A stretch of 64,000 nt of DNA. Source: an uncultured Acidimicrobiales bacterium. GTDB lineage: Bacteria; Actinomycetota; Acidimicrobiia; Acidimicrobiales; CATQHL01. Under the pieces are notes generated by a model. It was not told the origin of the DNA. It ran no database searches and worked only from the letters and a program-made list of their open reading frames with translations. The position numbers and the translations under genes are program-made. The stretch is taken from assembly GCA_958295925.1 (NCBI GenBank), contig OY282384.1:65572-129571 (forward strand), given 5' to 3'. Shown one piece after another: positions 1 to 10,173 of the stretch; the first letter of the stretch is position 1; every line of letters starts with the position of its first letter.

Positions 1-2
1 TA

Positions 3-458
3 GAGCACGCGGTAGAGCACGCGGTAGAGCACGTCAACAACCCCGCCCCGCGGGACCCCCGCTGGGCCAGCTTCGTCGACGAAGTGGCCGACGCCCTCGG
101 CCGGAACACACCCGGCGATCAGGAAAGCAGCAGGAGCGCCAGCCAAGATGACGACATGGACTCCCCCAAGTCCGCCCCGGTGCAGACCGGGACCTGCCGC
201 CACTGCGGCCAGCACTGCAAGCCCGGCTTCACGCAATGCCTGCCCTGCTTCAAGGCCCTCTCCAGGGAGTGCAGAGAATGCAAAAAGGCGTGCCCGCCGC
301 ATCACACGCTGTGCCGCCCCTGCTTCTTGAAACATACCGGCATGAAGGCCTGCATCGGCTGCGGCAAAGGCATCCAGCCGCAGTACAGCCGGTGCATTCC
401 CTGCAACACCGCCTACCAGGCCAAGCAACAGGCCGTAGCCAGCCAGGCCGCCGCCTAG
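3..458 (+). CDS. Cys-rich zinc-ribbon-like protein, 5'-truncated by the window edge (frame is open upstream, with in-frame EHAV repeats)
   Basis: ORF 84..458 stays open back to the window start (EHAVEHAVEHVNNPAPRDPRW...); repeated CxxC knuckles CRHCGQHC, CRECKKAC, CIGCGKGI. Confidence 0.7.
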   Translation, partial: EHAVEHAVEHVNNPAPRDPRWASFVDEVADALGRNTPGDQESSRSASQDDDMDSPKSAPVQTGTCRHCGQHCKPGFTQCLPCFKALSRECRECKKACPPHHTLCRPCFLKHTGMKACIGCGKGIQPQYSRCIPCNTAYQAKQQAVASQAAA

Positions 459-636
459 CAGCAGGGCAACCCTATCGGAGTCAGATACACCCCCTGGGAG
501 AGCAACGGGCCACACGGCCCCGCGCCCCCAGGGGGTTGTTATTTTTCTTTCCCGGTCTGTTGCCAAAGTCTGCGCCTCTGCTGAGTCCTTGAGGCGCAGA
601 AATTGAGGTAATAAGATAAGGAAAAGGTGAATAACA

Positions 637-1263
637 ATGAGCGACTCCCACCGCGTAGCCACCCTGGCGGCAACCCAGGCGCCCCGCCATTACGAGGACA
701 TCGGCACCGCCTGCGCCGCCTGTGAAATGGACCCCGTACCCCGGCACGGCTGCTACGTCTGCCGCGATACCAACCGCGGCCCCAACGACCGCTGGCAGGA
801 CATCCACCCCGGCGCCTGGCTGTGCGACAGCTGCTACCAGGCCGCCTACGGCCGGAACCAGGAACAGTACCTGAAAGACCTCCAGTGGATCTACGACCAG
901 CCGTCCTTCGACCGCTTCATCAGCGGCGCCGTCCGCACCGGGATGTACCAGCTGGACAGCCTGCTCTTCCAGTCCTACGACTGCTACAACTGTCAGACGC
1001 CCTACGCCGCGAGCCAGGGCCACGCCTACGTGGGCCCCGGCCACCATTGGCTCTGCGATGCCTGCACCGACCAACTCTGCGAAGGCGCCGAGCCGATAGA
1101 CTTCCCACCCTTGAAGTACAAACAGTACGACATGACGGTGTGGATGCGGGAGACCGGCTGCAGCGAGCACGAAGTCATGGACGCCTTCAACAGGCACCGG
1201 AGCGACGACCTGGCCGCGCCGGTCCTGGCCCGGGAGAAAGTCAACATGTGGTGGAAGCAATAA
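637..1263 (+). CDS. Cys-rich putative zinc-binding protein
   Basis: 208-aa ORF with CAAC, CYVC, CDSC, CYNC, CDAC motifs; AGATAAGGAAAAGG upstream. Confidence 0.7.
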   Translation: MSDSHRVATLAATQAPRHYEDIGTACAACEMDPVPRHGCYVCRDTNRGPNDRWQDIHPGAWLCDSCYQAAYGRNQEQYLKDLQWIYDQPSFDRFISGAVRTGMYQLDSLLFQSYDCYNCQTPYAASQGHAYVGPGHHWLCDACTDQLCEGAEPIDFPPLKYKQYDMTVWMRETGCSEHEVMDAFNRHRSDDLAAPVLAREKVNMWWKQ

Positions 1264-1409
1264 ACCGCCCACCGGCAGACCGGAAGAGAATCAGCCCCGG
1301 CCTTTCTTTCCCGGTCTGTTGCCGGTTCTGCGCCGTTGCCGAGGCAATATGCTTAGTGACGGCGTGGAGGCAGCAGGTATCCAATCTTAAACTAAGCGAG
1401 GTGAGAACC

Positions 1410-1643
1410 ATGACTACGATGATTCTGGAACCCAGGACCGAGACCAACACCGAGACCAACACCGAGACCAACACCGAGACCAACACCGGAAGCCGGAGCG
1501 ACACCGCCGCCCTGGTCTGCGTCAATTGCCGGAAGGTCGGCCCCATCCTGTTCGCCGGCAAGGAGACCCCCTTCGGCTGGCGCGAGGCCACCGAGTATCA
1601 CGATGCCGGCTATGTCTGCGACTCCAAGCTCTACAGCCGTTAG
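1410..1643 (+). CDS. small protein with TETN tandem repeats and CVNC motif
   Basis: ATG at 1410 after AAGCGAGGTGAGAACC; MTTMILEPRTETNTETNTETNTETNTG... Confidence 0.65.
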   Translation: MTTMILEPRTETNTETNTETNTETNTGSRSDTAALVCVNCRKVGPILFAGKETPFGWREATEYHDAGYVCDSKLYSR

Positions 1644-1721
1644 AGAGCAAAGGGGGCCACAATGGCCCCCAACTATTCCGGCATAGTGCCGCAGTTTTAC
1701 CAAAATATTGGGAGGTGAACC

Positions 1722-1919
1722 ATGACACGAGCAAGCGAGACCGCAGCCCAAGGCACCCACGACCACCCGTTCTGCGACTGCCCCAACCAGGCCGCCGAGA
1801 ATTGCCCCGGGCCCGACCTGGGCTATGACTACCAACAGCACTGGGACAACCCGCACCCGGACTGGGAGGTCTTCGCGGACTACCGCAAAGACTTGGATTT
1901 CTACCTGGCCCACGACTAG
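1722..1919 (+). CDS. small hypothetical protein
   Basis: 65-aa ORF preceded by GGGAGGTGAACC RBS. Confidence 0.55.
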   Translation: MTRASETAAQGTHDHPFCDCPNQAAENCPGPDLGYDYQQHWDNPHPDWEVFADYRKDLDFYLAHD

Positions 1920-1984
1920 CCCGCGGGTAACCCCAAGGGTACCAGCAGCTGCCCCCATTCCTACCGAATAAGGAGGTGAGAACC

Positions 1985-2437
1985 ATGACTACGACCATGC
2001 ACCGCGGCCGGGAGACCGACGTAGGCCTCCTCGGCGGCGACAAAGACTGCCACCTCTGCCATATCAGCAGCGCAGACCCCGCCCCGGTGAGCCTGGCCGA
2101 AACCCCCTTCCGGCTCTGCCGCTCCTGCTACAACGAGCTCAGCATCGCCGGCGAAGTGAGAGAGTATCTGCACTACGCCCAGCGTGATTACCAGTGCCGG
2201 CTGCGGCTCCAGGAACTGCGCTGGACTCCCCAGGAGCAGGCTGTCAAAGACGCCGCAGCCGCCCTGGAACGAGCCGAGGAGGCGCTGTGCCACACGCCGG
2301 AAAACAAGGCCTTCGAACAGGCCACCAGGGACGTCACCCCGGAGCGGGACAAATGGCGCCGCCGGAAGGACCACTTCAGGGAGGGACAGATGGAAGACAT
2401 AGCCGCCAGCTTCGGCGTTCAGTTGGCCCACCGCTAG
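1985..2437 (+). CDS. hypothetical protein with CHLC/CRSC zinc-knuckle-like motifs
   Basis: ATG at 1985 after AAGGAGGTGAGAACC; CHLCHIS...CRSCYNEL. Confidence 0.65.
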   Translation: MTTTMHRGRETDVGLLGGDKDCHLCHISSADPAPVSLAETPFRLCRSCYNELSIAGEVREYLHYAQRDYQCRLRLQELRWTPQEQAVKDAAAALERAEEALCHTPENKAFEQATRDVTPERDKWRRRKDHFREGQMEDIAASFGVQLAHR

Positions 2438-2483
2438 GCGACCGGACCTGCTACCATTATTCCGCACCGGGAGGAGCAGGGAG

Positions 2484-2840
2484 ATGATAACCAGAATGAC
2501 CAGGAAGCAGTGGAAGCAGTACGCCTACTTCCTGCTGAGTCTCCCGCCAGAGAAGCGGGAGGAGATGCGCCGCCAGTCCCTGATTACCAGGTACGGCAAC
2601 GTCAGGGGCCATACCCTCCACGACGCCTGGCAGGAGGCGGTACGCAAAGGCGAGCAGCCCTCCCAAGCCTTCCCGGGCAGCACCGACCCCGTCCTGCCAG
2701 AACCGGAGCGGATGATGAACTTCAGCCGCAAAGAGATAACCCAGTACGCCCAACGCGTGGCGCTGCAGGACTTGATAGAAGTGGCCCACGCCCGGCTGCA
2801 GAGCTTGGACAACCCAGAGAACACCGAAGTTAAGGAGTGA
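2484..2840 (+). CDS. hypothetical protein
   Basis: 118-aa ORF, RBS GGGAGGAGCAGGGAG upstream. Confidence 0.6.
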   Translation: MITRMTRKQWKQYAYFLLSLPPEKREEMRRQSLITRYGNVRGHTLHDAWQEAVRKGEQPSQAFPGSTDPVLPEPERMMNFSRKEITQYAQRVALQDLIEVAHARLQSLDNPENTEVKE

Positions 2841-2843
2841 TAC

Positions 2844-3206
2844 ATGCCAGCACAGATAGTCCTGCCCCTCACCGGCGAAGGTAACGTCATCTTCAAGGTC
2901 AGCAGCATCCAGGAAGTCCTCCCCGACCCGGAGAACGACCGGCACTGCCTGGTCGATACCGGCCGGCGGACGCTGCCCAGCGGAATAGAAATGCCCCGCT
3001 TCAGCGTGGACTTCCAAGCAAAGGAACTGGATTTCTGGCTCGCCACCGTCCGCCGCGTCGAACAACAGGACCCGGACCAGGTCCGGAACATCGTCCTGCG
3101 CCTGACGCCGCCGGACACCATGGAATATTGGTACGAATCGGACACCAGTCGCGTAATCGAAAACGGCAACCCCGATTTCCCGCCGGCCGCCGACCCCCAG
3201 GGCTAG
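2844..3206 (+). CDS. hypothetical protein
   Basis: 120-aa ORF 3 bp after the previous stop; AAGGAGTGATAC RBS. Confidence 0.6.
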   Translation: MPAQIVLPLTGEGNVIFKVSSIQEVLPDPENDRHCLVDTGRRTLPSGIEMPRFSVDFQAKELDFWLATVRRVEQQDPDQVRNIVLRLTPPDTMEYWYESDTSRVIENGNPDFPPAADPQG

Positions 3207-3525
3207 AGCGGACCAGACCCCGGCCTGGAGAACGCCCCGGCTTTCTTTTCCCGGGTTCGGGCCGGAGTTGCAGGAGAAGTTCTGTGTTGCCGGTGGAGAA
3301 AGCCGTGGCGCTTGGATGCTCCAGGGAACCCTCCGCCGGCAGACCGGCGTTCCCACCCCCGGCGGGAGATACGCTGCCCCGCAGCATTTTTCTTTCCGGG
3401 TCTCGTGCCTAGGCTGCCTTCGGCTGGAGCTTCGCGGAACGGATACTGTTGTCAGTAGTATCGGCTGCCGGAGTTTTCCCAGTCGTTGGGGCAGCTCACC
3501 GGCCCCGGTGGAGAGCCCCTTCCAG

Positions 3526-3551
3526 GGGTTTTCTTTCCGGGTTTCTTGCCT
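3526..3551 (+). repeat. copy of dispersed TTTTCTTTCCCGGGTTTCTTGCC family; CCCTTCCAGGGG hairpin plus T-rich tract, terminator-like
   Basis: GGGGTTTTCTTTCCGGGTTTCTTGCC; similar copies near 541, 1303, 3241, 3386, 3667, 5312, 5573, 40485. Confidence 0.5.
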
Positions 3552-6500
3552 TCAGCTTCCGTGAGCTGGAGCCCCTACGGAGCGGCTGTCGTTGTCGGCA
3601 GTATCGGCCAGCGGGGTCTTCCGGTCCTTCGGGAGCTGGCAGGCCCCCGGGGGAACACCCTTCCAGGGGTTTTCTTTTCCCGGTTTCTGGCCGCCGGTTT
3701 CTGGCAGCCGCTTGCCGGCAGCTCTCCTTCGGGATTGAGCGTGCTTGGCGAGTGGCGCTTATGAACATCTATTTTGATGCGAACCCAGGACGGGGCCGCC
3801 CCCAGGGCACTCTTTCCAGGTTCCGGGCCGTGGGGCTCACGGGAGTCGCCTACAGACTCCCAACCTTCACGGTTTCCAGTGTGGAGCCAAGCATCCCCGT
3901 GAACTGAGTATCGGGCCACGGGGCGACGACTCCACACTAGAGACTGCGGAAGGCCCAGCCTTATCACGGCCTCAAGTCCGCGAACGACGACGTTAACAGC
4001 GACGCTGACACCGGCATTAACGCCGACAACGGCGGAGTCCGCCGCGGGCGACCCTGAAATCCTCCAATGGATACGGATGGCAGGCTTGGCCAGACCCCAG
4101 GGATGCCGCGTGGAGCGCAAGCTCCCCGGTGGAACGATTGCTCGATTGCAAGAGTGATTATTCCGTTTCCCAGCGGGTAGGGTCATTGCGGTCCCCCGAG
4201 CTGACCATGCGAGAGCTGAGCGCATGGCGCGAATAGTTTCGGAGTCCCGACCTTATGGAGGCTCCCAGCCCCAGCCGAAACCCGGAGCGCATCCGGGCCG
4301 GCCCCGGGGCCGAGGAGTGGCGGCCGGCATTGTACCGGCGTTGTACCGGCGTTAACGCCAAGCCGTTCAGCTACAGCATCGCGAGTAGCCTTCAGCAAGA
4401 GTCCACCCCAGTTTTGTCCAACGCAGCGGAGTCATGCCCGCTGGTCCGTAGACGCAAGTGGACGCCCCCCAAGGATAACTCCCGCCAGGTCGCGCCGCTG
4501 CGTGCGCCGTTTCCTGGCCGCCTGGGGGAACCAGGGGCTCCTGCGTCCAAAGCAGGAGAAAGCCCGGACCTAAGCCGCAGCCTAGCCTAGCAGTACGAAT
4601 CTAGGAATTAGTCGCTGCCCGGCGATGAGTACCGGCCTTGTAACAGGGGCCGCAGCCCGCCGGTGTCCCTCCCCGTAGGAGATGGACGGCAGCTCTGGTG
4701 GACCGCTTGTTCGCGAACCGTAAGGGGATCGAGAGCGGAGCCAGGCCGCCGTTTTAGGCTCTACGGGCCAGCGTCGAGTGGAACCACGCTGAAATTCCCT
4801 GCCCGGAGTGCGATGCGCCGCCCCGGGCGAGGGACCTGCCGAACCCAGGACCCAGGGCCTCCAGTCGCAGCCCCGGGACTCAGTGAGCAGGGAGGGCCCA
4901 GCCGCGAGGCCGGGTCGCGCGGCGACAGCGCAAAAACCGCCACCGCCGGCGGCGGGTAGGCCAAGCTTCGGCCAGACCGCTTGCGAGTCCAAAGCCGTAC
5001 CAGCAGGCCAAGCCGGCGAACGAACCTCCCAGTACGGTGGGAGCAAAACATCCGTGATTAGACAACGGTCGCCAGGCCGGCGCCCCGCAAGGGGCTGCGC
5101 CGGTCGCGGCGGCGACTTCCAGGAAAACCGAGACGCGGAACGAGCCGGGCCACCCCGCGCTGCGCCTGGAGGGGGAGATCGGGCTGCGAGGCCTGATGGT
5201 ACCAGCCCGGGGACCCGCCAACCCCGTCGGCGGCGGATAGGCCACCAGGCCAGGCCGACGGAACCAAGTAAAATCACCCCCAGGATACGGGACGGCAAGG
5301 CAGCTTCGGCTGCTTTCTTCCCTGTTTTGGGGCCAGGTGCTGGCCTAGGGAGAGCAATCTCGCGTTTGACCGCCAGCTGGGTCGGAGTTCAGTCAGGAGG
5401 GCCACTGCTTTCAAGAGCAATCCTCCAGGGTCGCCGTAAGGGCCAGCTGAGCTTCGCACGCTTACGGAATCCCCCGGGAGGGATTCATTTCCTTTCCGGG
5501 TTTTTTGCTGGGGCAGTGCTGACGCCATTGTCCCTGGCAGCTCGGCGCGCCGAGGCTCACCTCTCTTGGGTTCGCTCTTTCCCGGGTTCCGGCCTTCGGG
5601 CTGGGTTCTACGGGAGCTGTTACGACTGGGTTACGACTCAGTTGATAGCAGCGGAGTGGATTCGAGCTCGAGGGAGGCGACCGGCGCCGCCCTGACGCCG
5701 AACCGGCCTCCGGTCCTCTGGACCGCCGCAGCCGTCCTCCAGGTCGATGCCTGGAACATCACGCCGTCGATACAGCGCTCCCGCCGGGAGTTCGATTAGG
5801 TCGACACCCCCATCGCCAGTCGATGGGCGCGCCGCAAGGCCCGGACCCGCCACGCCGTGGCGGATCATCCAGGCCCCTCAGGGCGCCGGCAGCGCGCCGA
5901 CGGCTAAATAAGCGACGATGCATTTGCGGCCCCTCCAGGGCGCCGGAACCAGCCGGATCAGCCAGGGCGTCCACGCCGACGAACCGCAGCCCCGCTACCG
6001 GGACCCACATCGGGACCCACATAGGGACCCACATAGGGAAAATGCCGGCCCCCCAAGCCCACCGCGGCGCGGGCGGGAGCGCACCCTCGAGCCCAATCAG
6101 AATGGCGAGAGGCGGTGCCAAACCACCGGCAGCGCCCGAGCCGGCTGCGACCACGGCCATAACGGCCCAGCGTCGAACGACAACTCATCCCGCCAGGGCC
6201 CAGCGCCGCCCAGGAATCAATACTGGGACCAATACTGGAACCGACACTGGAACCAGGGAAATAAATCCCCCCAAGGGAATCAACGGGAGTCCCGCGGCGG
6301 CCACCGCCTCGATTGAATGAACGCGGTCGCAGTCCACCCCCGGACTTTCGCGCCCCCAGGGGAGCGATTCCTTCCCTGTTTCACGGAGTCGGCCAGCCCA
6401 GGCGCACCGCCACTGCGTGGGAGCTGCAGCAGCGATACGGGATCGACCCATAGTCGCTGACTAGATACGGACTCCCCGGAGTCCAGCTCTACGGAGCATT

Positions 6501-6633
6501 ACGTACCCCTAGGCGGCCCTACGGCTAGAAATAGCTGGTAGGACTCCGCCGACCGCCCGACGACGAATCGGGTTACGACCCCAGTGGCAACCCCAATACC
6601 CGCAGAACGTGCGGGATTCCAAAACCTGAATCT

Positions 6634-7506
6634 ATGGAGGTACACACCTATATGTTGACTCACAAAGTGAACGGCGTCATCGTCAAGGCCGAAGGCGCTG
6701 TGGAGATTGATACCCGCGGCGCGACGGCCGTAGCCGAAGCTCCCGCCCCCGCCGTAGGCACCGGCCGCCCCGGCTACAACCGCTACGGCAACGGCAACGG
6801 CAACCGCAACGGCGGCAACAACTTCGGCCGCAGCGGCCGCCCCGGCAGCTACCCCCTGCGGGAGGAGACCGCCGACGTGGTCAAGGCGAACATCCTGCCC
6901 TACCTGCCGGAGAACTTCCAGACCGCGCTGGCCGAGGGCGAAGTCACCTTCAAGCCCCGCTCCGCCCATGACCGCGGCGGCCGGGATACCATCCAGAACC
7001 TGGCCCAGATCGTCGAGGCCGGCGGCAGCATCTGCCTCTTCGACACCCCGATGCAGGGCGTGGTCCTGGAGGGCCCCAACGCCGACATGGTGAAGCATTC
7101 CCTGCGGGTGGTCCTGTCCACCTTCATCCCGGACAACGAGCAGCGCAGCGCCGCCCAGCGGGCCGCGACCCAGCAGCGGAACGCCGAGTACCACGCCAAC
7201 TTCCAGAAAGAGGACGTGGCCCTGGGCGCCAAGCTGGAGACTCGGAACGTCCCCAACCCGGTGACCAACCTGTATACCAACGCCAAGCCCGCCGGCTGGG
7301 AAATCAAGCACGACGGCATGGTGTTCTACCTGGACATCACCGTGTCCCCGGACATCGGGACCTGGCAGGACCGGCCGATGAGCGCCGCTCAGATGGCCTC
7401 CCAGGCCAAGCGCGCCGCGGACCGCGAAATGCGGGTCGCCAACCGCCAGGCCATCGTGGAGACCGTCGCCAGCGAGGACCTGGAGGCCGGCGGCTACAGC
7501 TATTAA
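6634..7506 (+). CDS. hypothetical protein with Gly/Asn/Arg-rich linker
   Basis: 290-aa ORF; GRPGYNRYGNGNGNRNGGNNFGRSGRPGSY; GGAGG RBS. Confidence 0.7.
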   Translation: MEVHTYMLTHKVNGVIVKAEGAVEIDTRGATAVAEAPAPAVGTGRPGYNRYGNGNGNRNGGNNFGRSGRPGSYPLREETADVVKANILPYLPENFQTALAEGEVTFKPRSAHDRGGRDTIQNLAQIVEAGGSICLFDTPMQGVVLEGPNADMVKHSLRVVLSTFIPDNEQRSAAQRAATQQRNAEYHANFQKEDVALGAKLETRNVPNPVTNLYTNAKPAGWEIKHDGMVFYLDITVSPDIGTWQDRPMSAAQMASQAKRAADREMRVANRQAIVETVASEDLEAGGYSY

Positions 7507-8212
7507 ACGCCAGTCCCCGGCCGGCCGGAGTTCCAGCCCCAGCGCTGGAATGACCCGGCCGGCCGGATGACCGGCTACGCGGTAGCATGCTAAAGCGATA
7601 AGTCCGAACATCGGCCATGAGTCGGTGCGCGGACGCCCTGACGCCTTGGCGTCGACGCTCTACGGAGCTGAGACACCCGGGCGTCCCGACCCCGTGGAGT
7701 TAAGGAGCCTGGGCTCCCCGACTCTGCGGAGTCGCCCCAGGGGCCTGCCGGAGTCGTTTAGACTCTAGTAGGCCGCAGCTCCTGGCCGGCCCCGACGGAA
7801 GCCGGCTATGCTATTATTTCTGATATTCTTGGATTCTTACAAGAGCCAAGACAGCAGGCAAGACGGAATCGTCCCCGATCCCGAGGAGCCGCCGAACGCT
7901 GAACCGGAAGGACGCCCCCTAGAGGTCTGCCAGGCCGAAGTCTGGACGCCGCGCCAGGGACGACCCCCCGACGCCGGGAGCCGCTGCGACAGCGGAGAGC
8001 CCCTACACCGGGCTTATTCCCAGCGAAAGCGGCCAAAGGCGATGAGGCCTCGACGGCTCCTCGGGCGCGGCGACGCCGGCCGACCGTTAATTGTGTCGGC
8101 ACACGGTATGCCTGCCGTGCCCAGTCCCTGGCCGGCGCCGAACGCCCCAGGTTTTGGATCTCACCTCCCCTGGGTGGGAACGGCGCCGGCCGGGGATTGA
8201 ACACTGTGTTAC

Positions 8213-8291
8213 GAGTCCGGTAGCTCAGCCTGGCCAGAGCATCGGTCTCCAAAACCGACGGTCGGGGGTTCGAATCCCTCCAGGCTCGCCA
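8213..8291 (+). tRNA. tRNA-Trp (anticodon CCA), CCA end encoded
   Basis: Acceptor GAGTCCG/CAGGCTC (one mismatch), D-arm TAGCTCAG...AGAGCA, anticodon arm TCGGT-CTCCAAA-ACCGA, T-arm GGGGG-TTCGAAT-CCCTC, 3' GCCA. Confidence 0.9.
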
Positions 8292-8307
8292 GCGTTACAT
8301 AAGCTGC

Positions 8308-8336
8308 GCTTCCCGGCGAAGCAATTTTTTATTTTT
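8308..8336 (+). terminator. intrinsic terminator downstream of tRNA-Trp
   Basis: GCTTC-CCGGC-GAAGC followed by AATTTTTTATTTTT. Confidence 0.6.
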
Positions 8337-8823
8337 CCCGGCGGGGGCAAGACAATTTGATCCGCCGCTGGCGGAAGGGCCGCGCTGGGCGGCCTGGATG
8401 GACTGGAGATTCAAAGAAAACGGTAGCAAAACGATAGGAAAACGGCCGGCGGCTGCCTTGACCTAAAGCAACCAACCCTGGCAAACTGCATCACGAGAAG
8501 CGACGACCGGCAGTCGGATAATAGCTTCGGAGTCCCGACCCCGGAGGGATAAAACCCTTCGGGGTTCCTTGCCCAACCCGCGCTGCGGCAAGGCGCCTAA
8601 GGGCCGGAGGAGGGGACAAGAACCCACCCAGGCCGAATTGACAGACGCCACCGGATCTGATAGACTAGCGCAGCGATACTGGACGATAAGACCTCCCGGC
8701 CTACCGGACAGACACGCAGGCGCACCAGCCGAAGCAGCGTTTTGAGGTTCCTCCCTCGTCATTTTGCGCCGCTCCGGTCGCCAGGCGAATCTTGCAAGGT
8801 GCCGCTTGGCAAAGCCGCCAACT

Positions 8824-8862
8824 AGCCCCGAGCCGCAGAAATGAGCCGCTCGGGGCTCTTTA
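8824..8862. terminator. perfect 10-bp hairpin, possible terminator
   Basis: AGCCCCGAGC...GCTCGGGGCT followed by CTTTAT. Confidence 0.5.
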
Positions 8863-9179
8863 TCGCCCCACACATTGGCACCCCTCCCCGCTTGACAACC
8901 CACGACGTAACGCTGCAATAAAAGAGTCAGTCAGGAGCGCCTGCTTGCAAGAGGCCTCCACCAGAAATGGCTGGGAAATGACAAAGGGAGGCCCCCATGC
9001 AACAACGCCGGCAGGCGTACAGCTTCATAAACCCCGACACCCTCCCCGGTGAATCGAGCGCCGCCTCCGGCGGGGCTTATGTCCTCCAAAGGAACACGCC
9101 CAGCGCCAACCTACCCTCCGTCCCGGAGCCGCCAGCGCCCAGCGCAGGGACCCTCAGCGTAAGGGTGCTGAGGGGCGGT

Positions 9180-9365
9180 AATGCCGGTAACCGGTAACTC
9201 CGGTCATCAGCCATTTTACTACACAAAGTGAATTTTGGAAGAATACTTTCTCTTCTAAGAAGATAACGGGAAGATAACGGAGGATATGAAAAACACGCGT
9301 ACATAATGACGTAGAAAAGAGCAAATTACCGGGTTACCCGGTTACCGGAGTTACCGGGTAACCAC
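9180..9365. promoter_or_regulatory. candidate replication origin / partition-like region: AT-rich island bracketed by GGTAACCGG motifs
   Basis: AT-rich ~9210-9330 with direct repeat GAAGATAACGG x2; perfect inverted repeat GGTTACCCGG (9332-9341)/CCGGGTAACC (9354-9363); GGTAACCGGTAACTCCGG near 9185. Confidence 0.4.
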
Positions 9366-9771
9366 CAGGAGGAGGAGACCCCGCAGCCAAAAGAAAGAGC
9401 CCTGGCGACCACACTACGGTCAACCAGGGCCGACGCAAAGGAGATGACAGAAATGTTACACGATTCCAACGCTCCCGACAACCCCCGCCAAGAGTTGGTG
9501 AGAGAACGATAGTGCGTCGACTGCATGTAAAGAAAACGGCCCCAGCGACTCAGGGGAAAGCCGCCGAGGCCCGACACGAGGTGACAGAAGCATAATAGAA
9601 CATCACCCCACAGCTTGGCAAGACCCCTAAAGGGCCAGAGCCGCGCCCCGCTGACTTCCCAAGTGTCTTCCCGGCTTGGCGGCCGGCAGCCCCAGCTTCC
9701 CCAGAGCAGCCCCGCCGCCGGAGAGGGTAAGATAGACGACAACCCACCCACGGCGGGAGACCAGCTCAGCC

Positions 9772-10056
9772 ATGCAGTACCTGGAAGTACCCAGCCAGCT
9801 GGGAGACACCCCCGACTTCGCCCTATGCTGGAACGACCAAGCCCCCGGCTACACCCTGCTGCGCTACCGGCACCAGACCCAGGCCGAGCCCCGTTACGAA
9901 TATCAATACCGAAGCGACAGCCAAGCCAGTCGGCAACCCTCCCTCCTGGGAACCTTCATCAGAGCAATCATCACCGGACTCTTCGGCCCGGTGGTCCTGG
10001 ACCTGACCCAGGAACAACCCCCGCCCCGGCCCAGACATCAGCTACCAATAAGCTGA
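9772..10056 (+). CDS. hypothetical protein, possible TM segment
   Basis: 94-aa ORF, hydrophobic FIRAIITGLFGPVVL. Confidence 0.5.
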   Translation: MQYLEVPSQLGDTPDFALCWNDQAPGYTLLRYRHQTQAEPRYEYQYRSDSQASRQPSLLGTFIRAIITGLFGPVVLDLTQEQPPPRPRHQLPIS

Positions 10057-10173
10057 GCCAGACAGCCCCGCCAGGACTAAACACCCGGCCCCCACCGGCT
10101 AAACCCCACGGCCACGCTGTGCAATACTATCCTTATTGCCAACCCAACTCCAAGCAAGGAGGCGCCTGCCATC

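Noticed and set aside
1-34. tRNA D-arm-like GGTAGAGCACG at window start
   Set aside because: It is a 12-bp in-frame tandem repeat encoding EHAV; no acceptor, anticodon or T-arm follows.
481-1272. Long minus-strand ORFs opposite clear plus-strand genes (also 10408-11418, 31401-32564, 44448-45641, 58733-59845)
   Set aside because: GC-rich antisense shadow ORFs with no domain match or RBS; the plus-strand frames carry motifs and RBSs.
5823-6320. ORF with THIGTHIGTHIG repeats as a real protein
   Set aside because: Repeat is genuine DNA structure, but two frames are equally open, there is no RBS, and composition is low-complexity.
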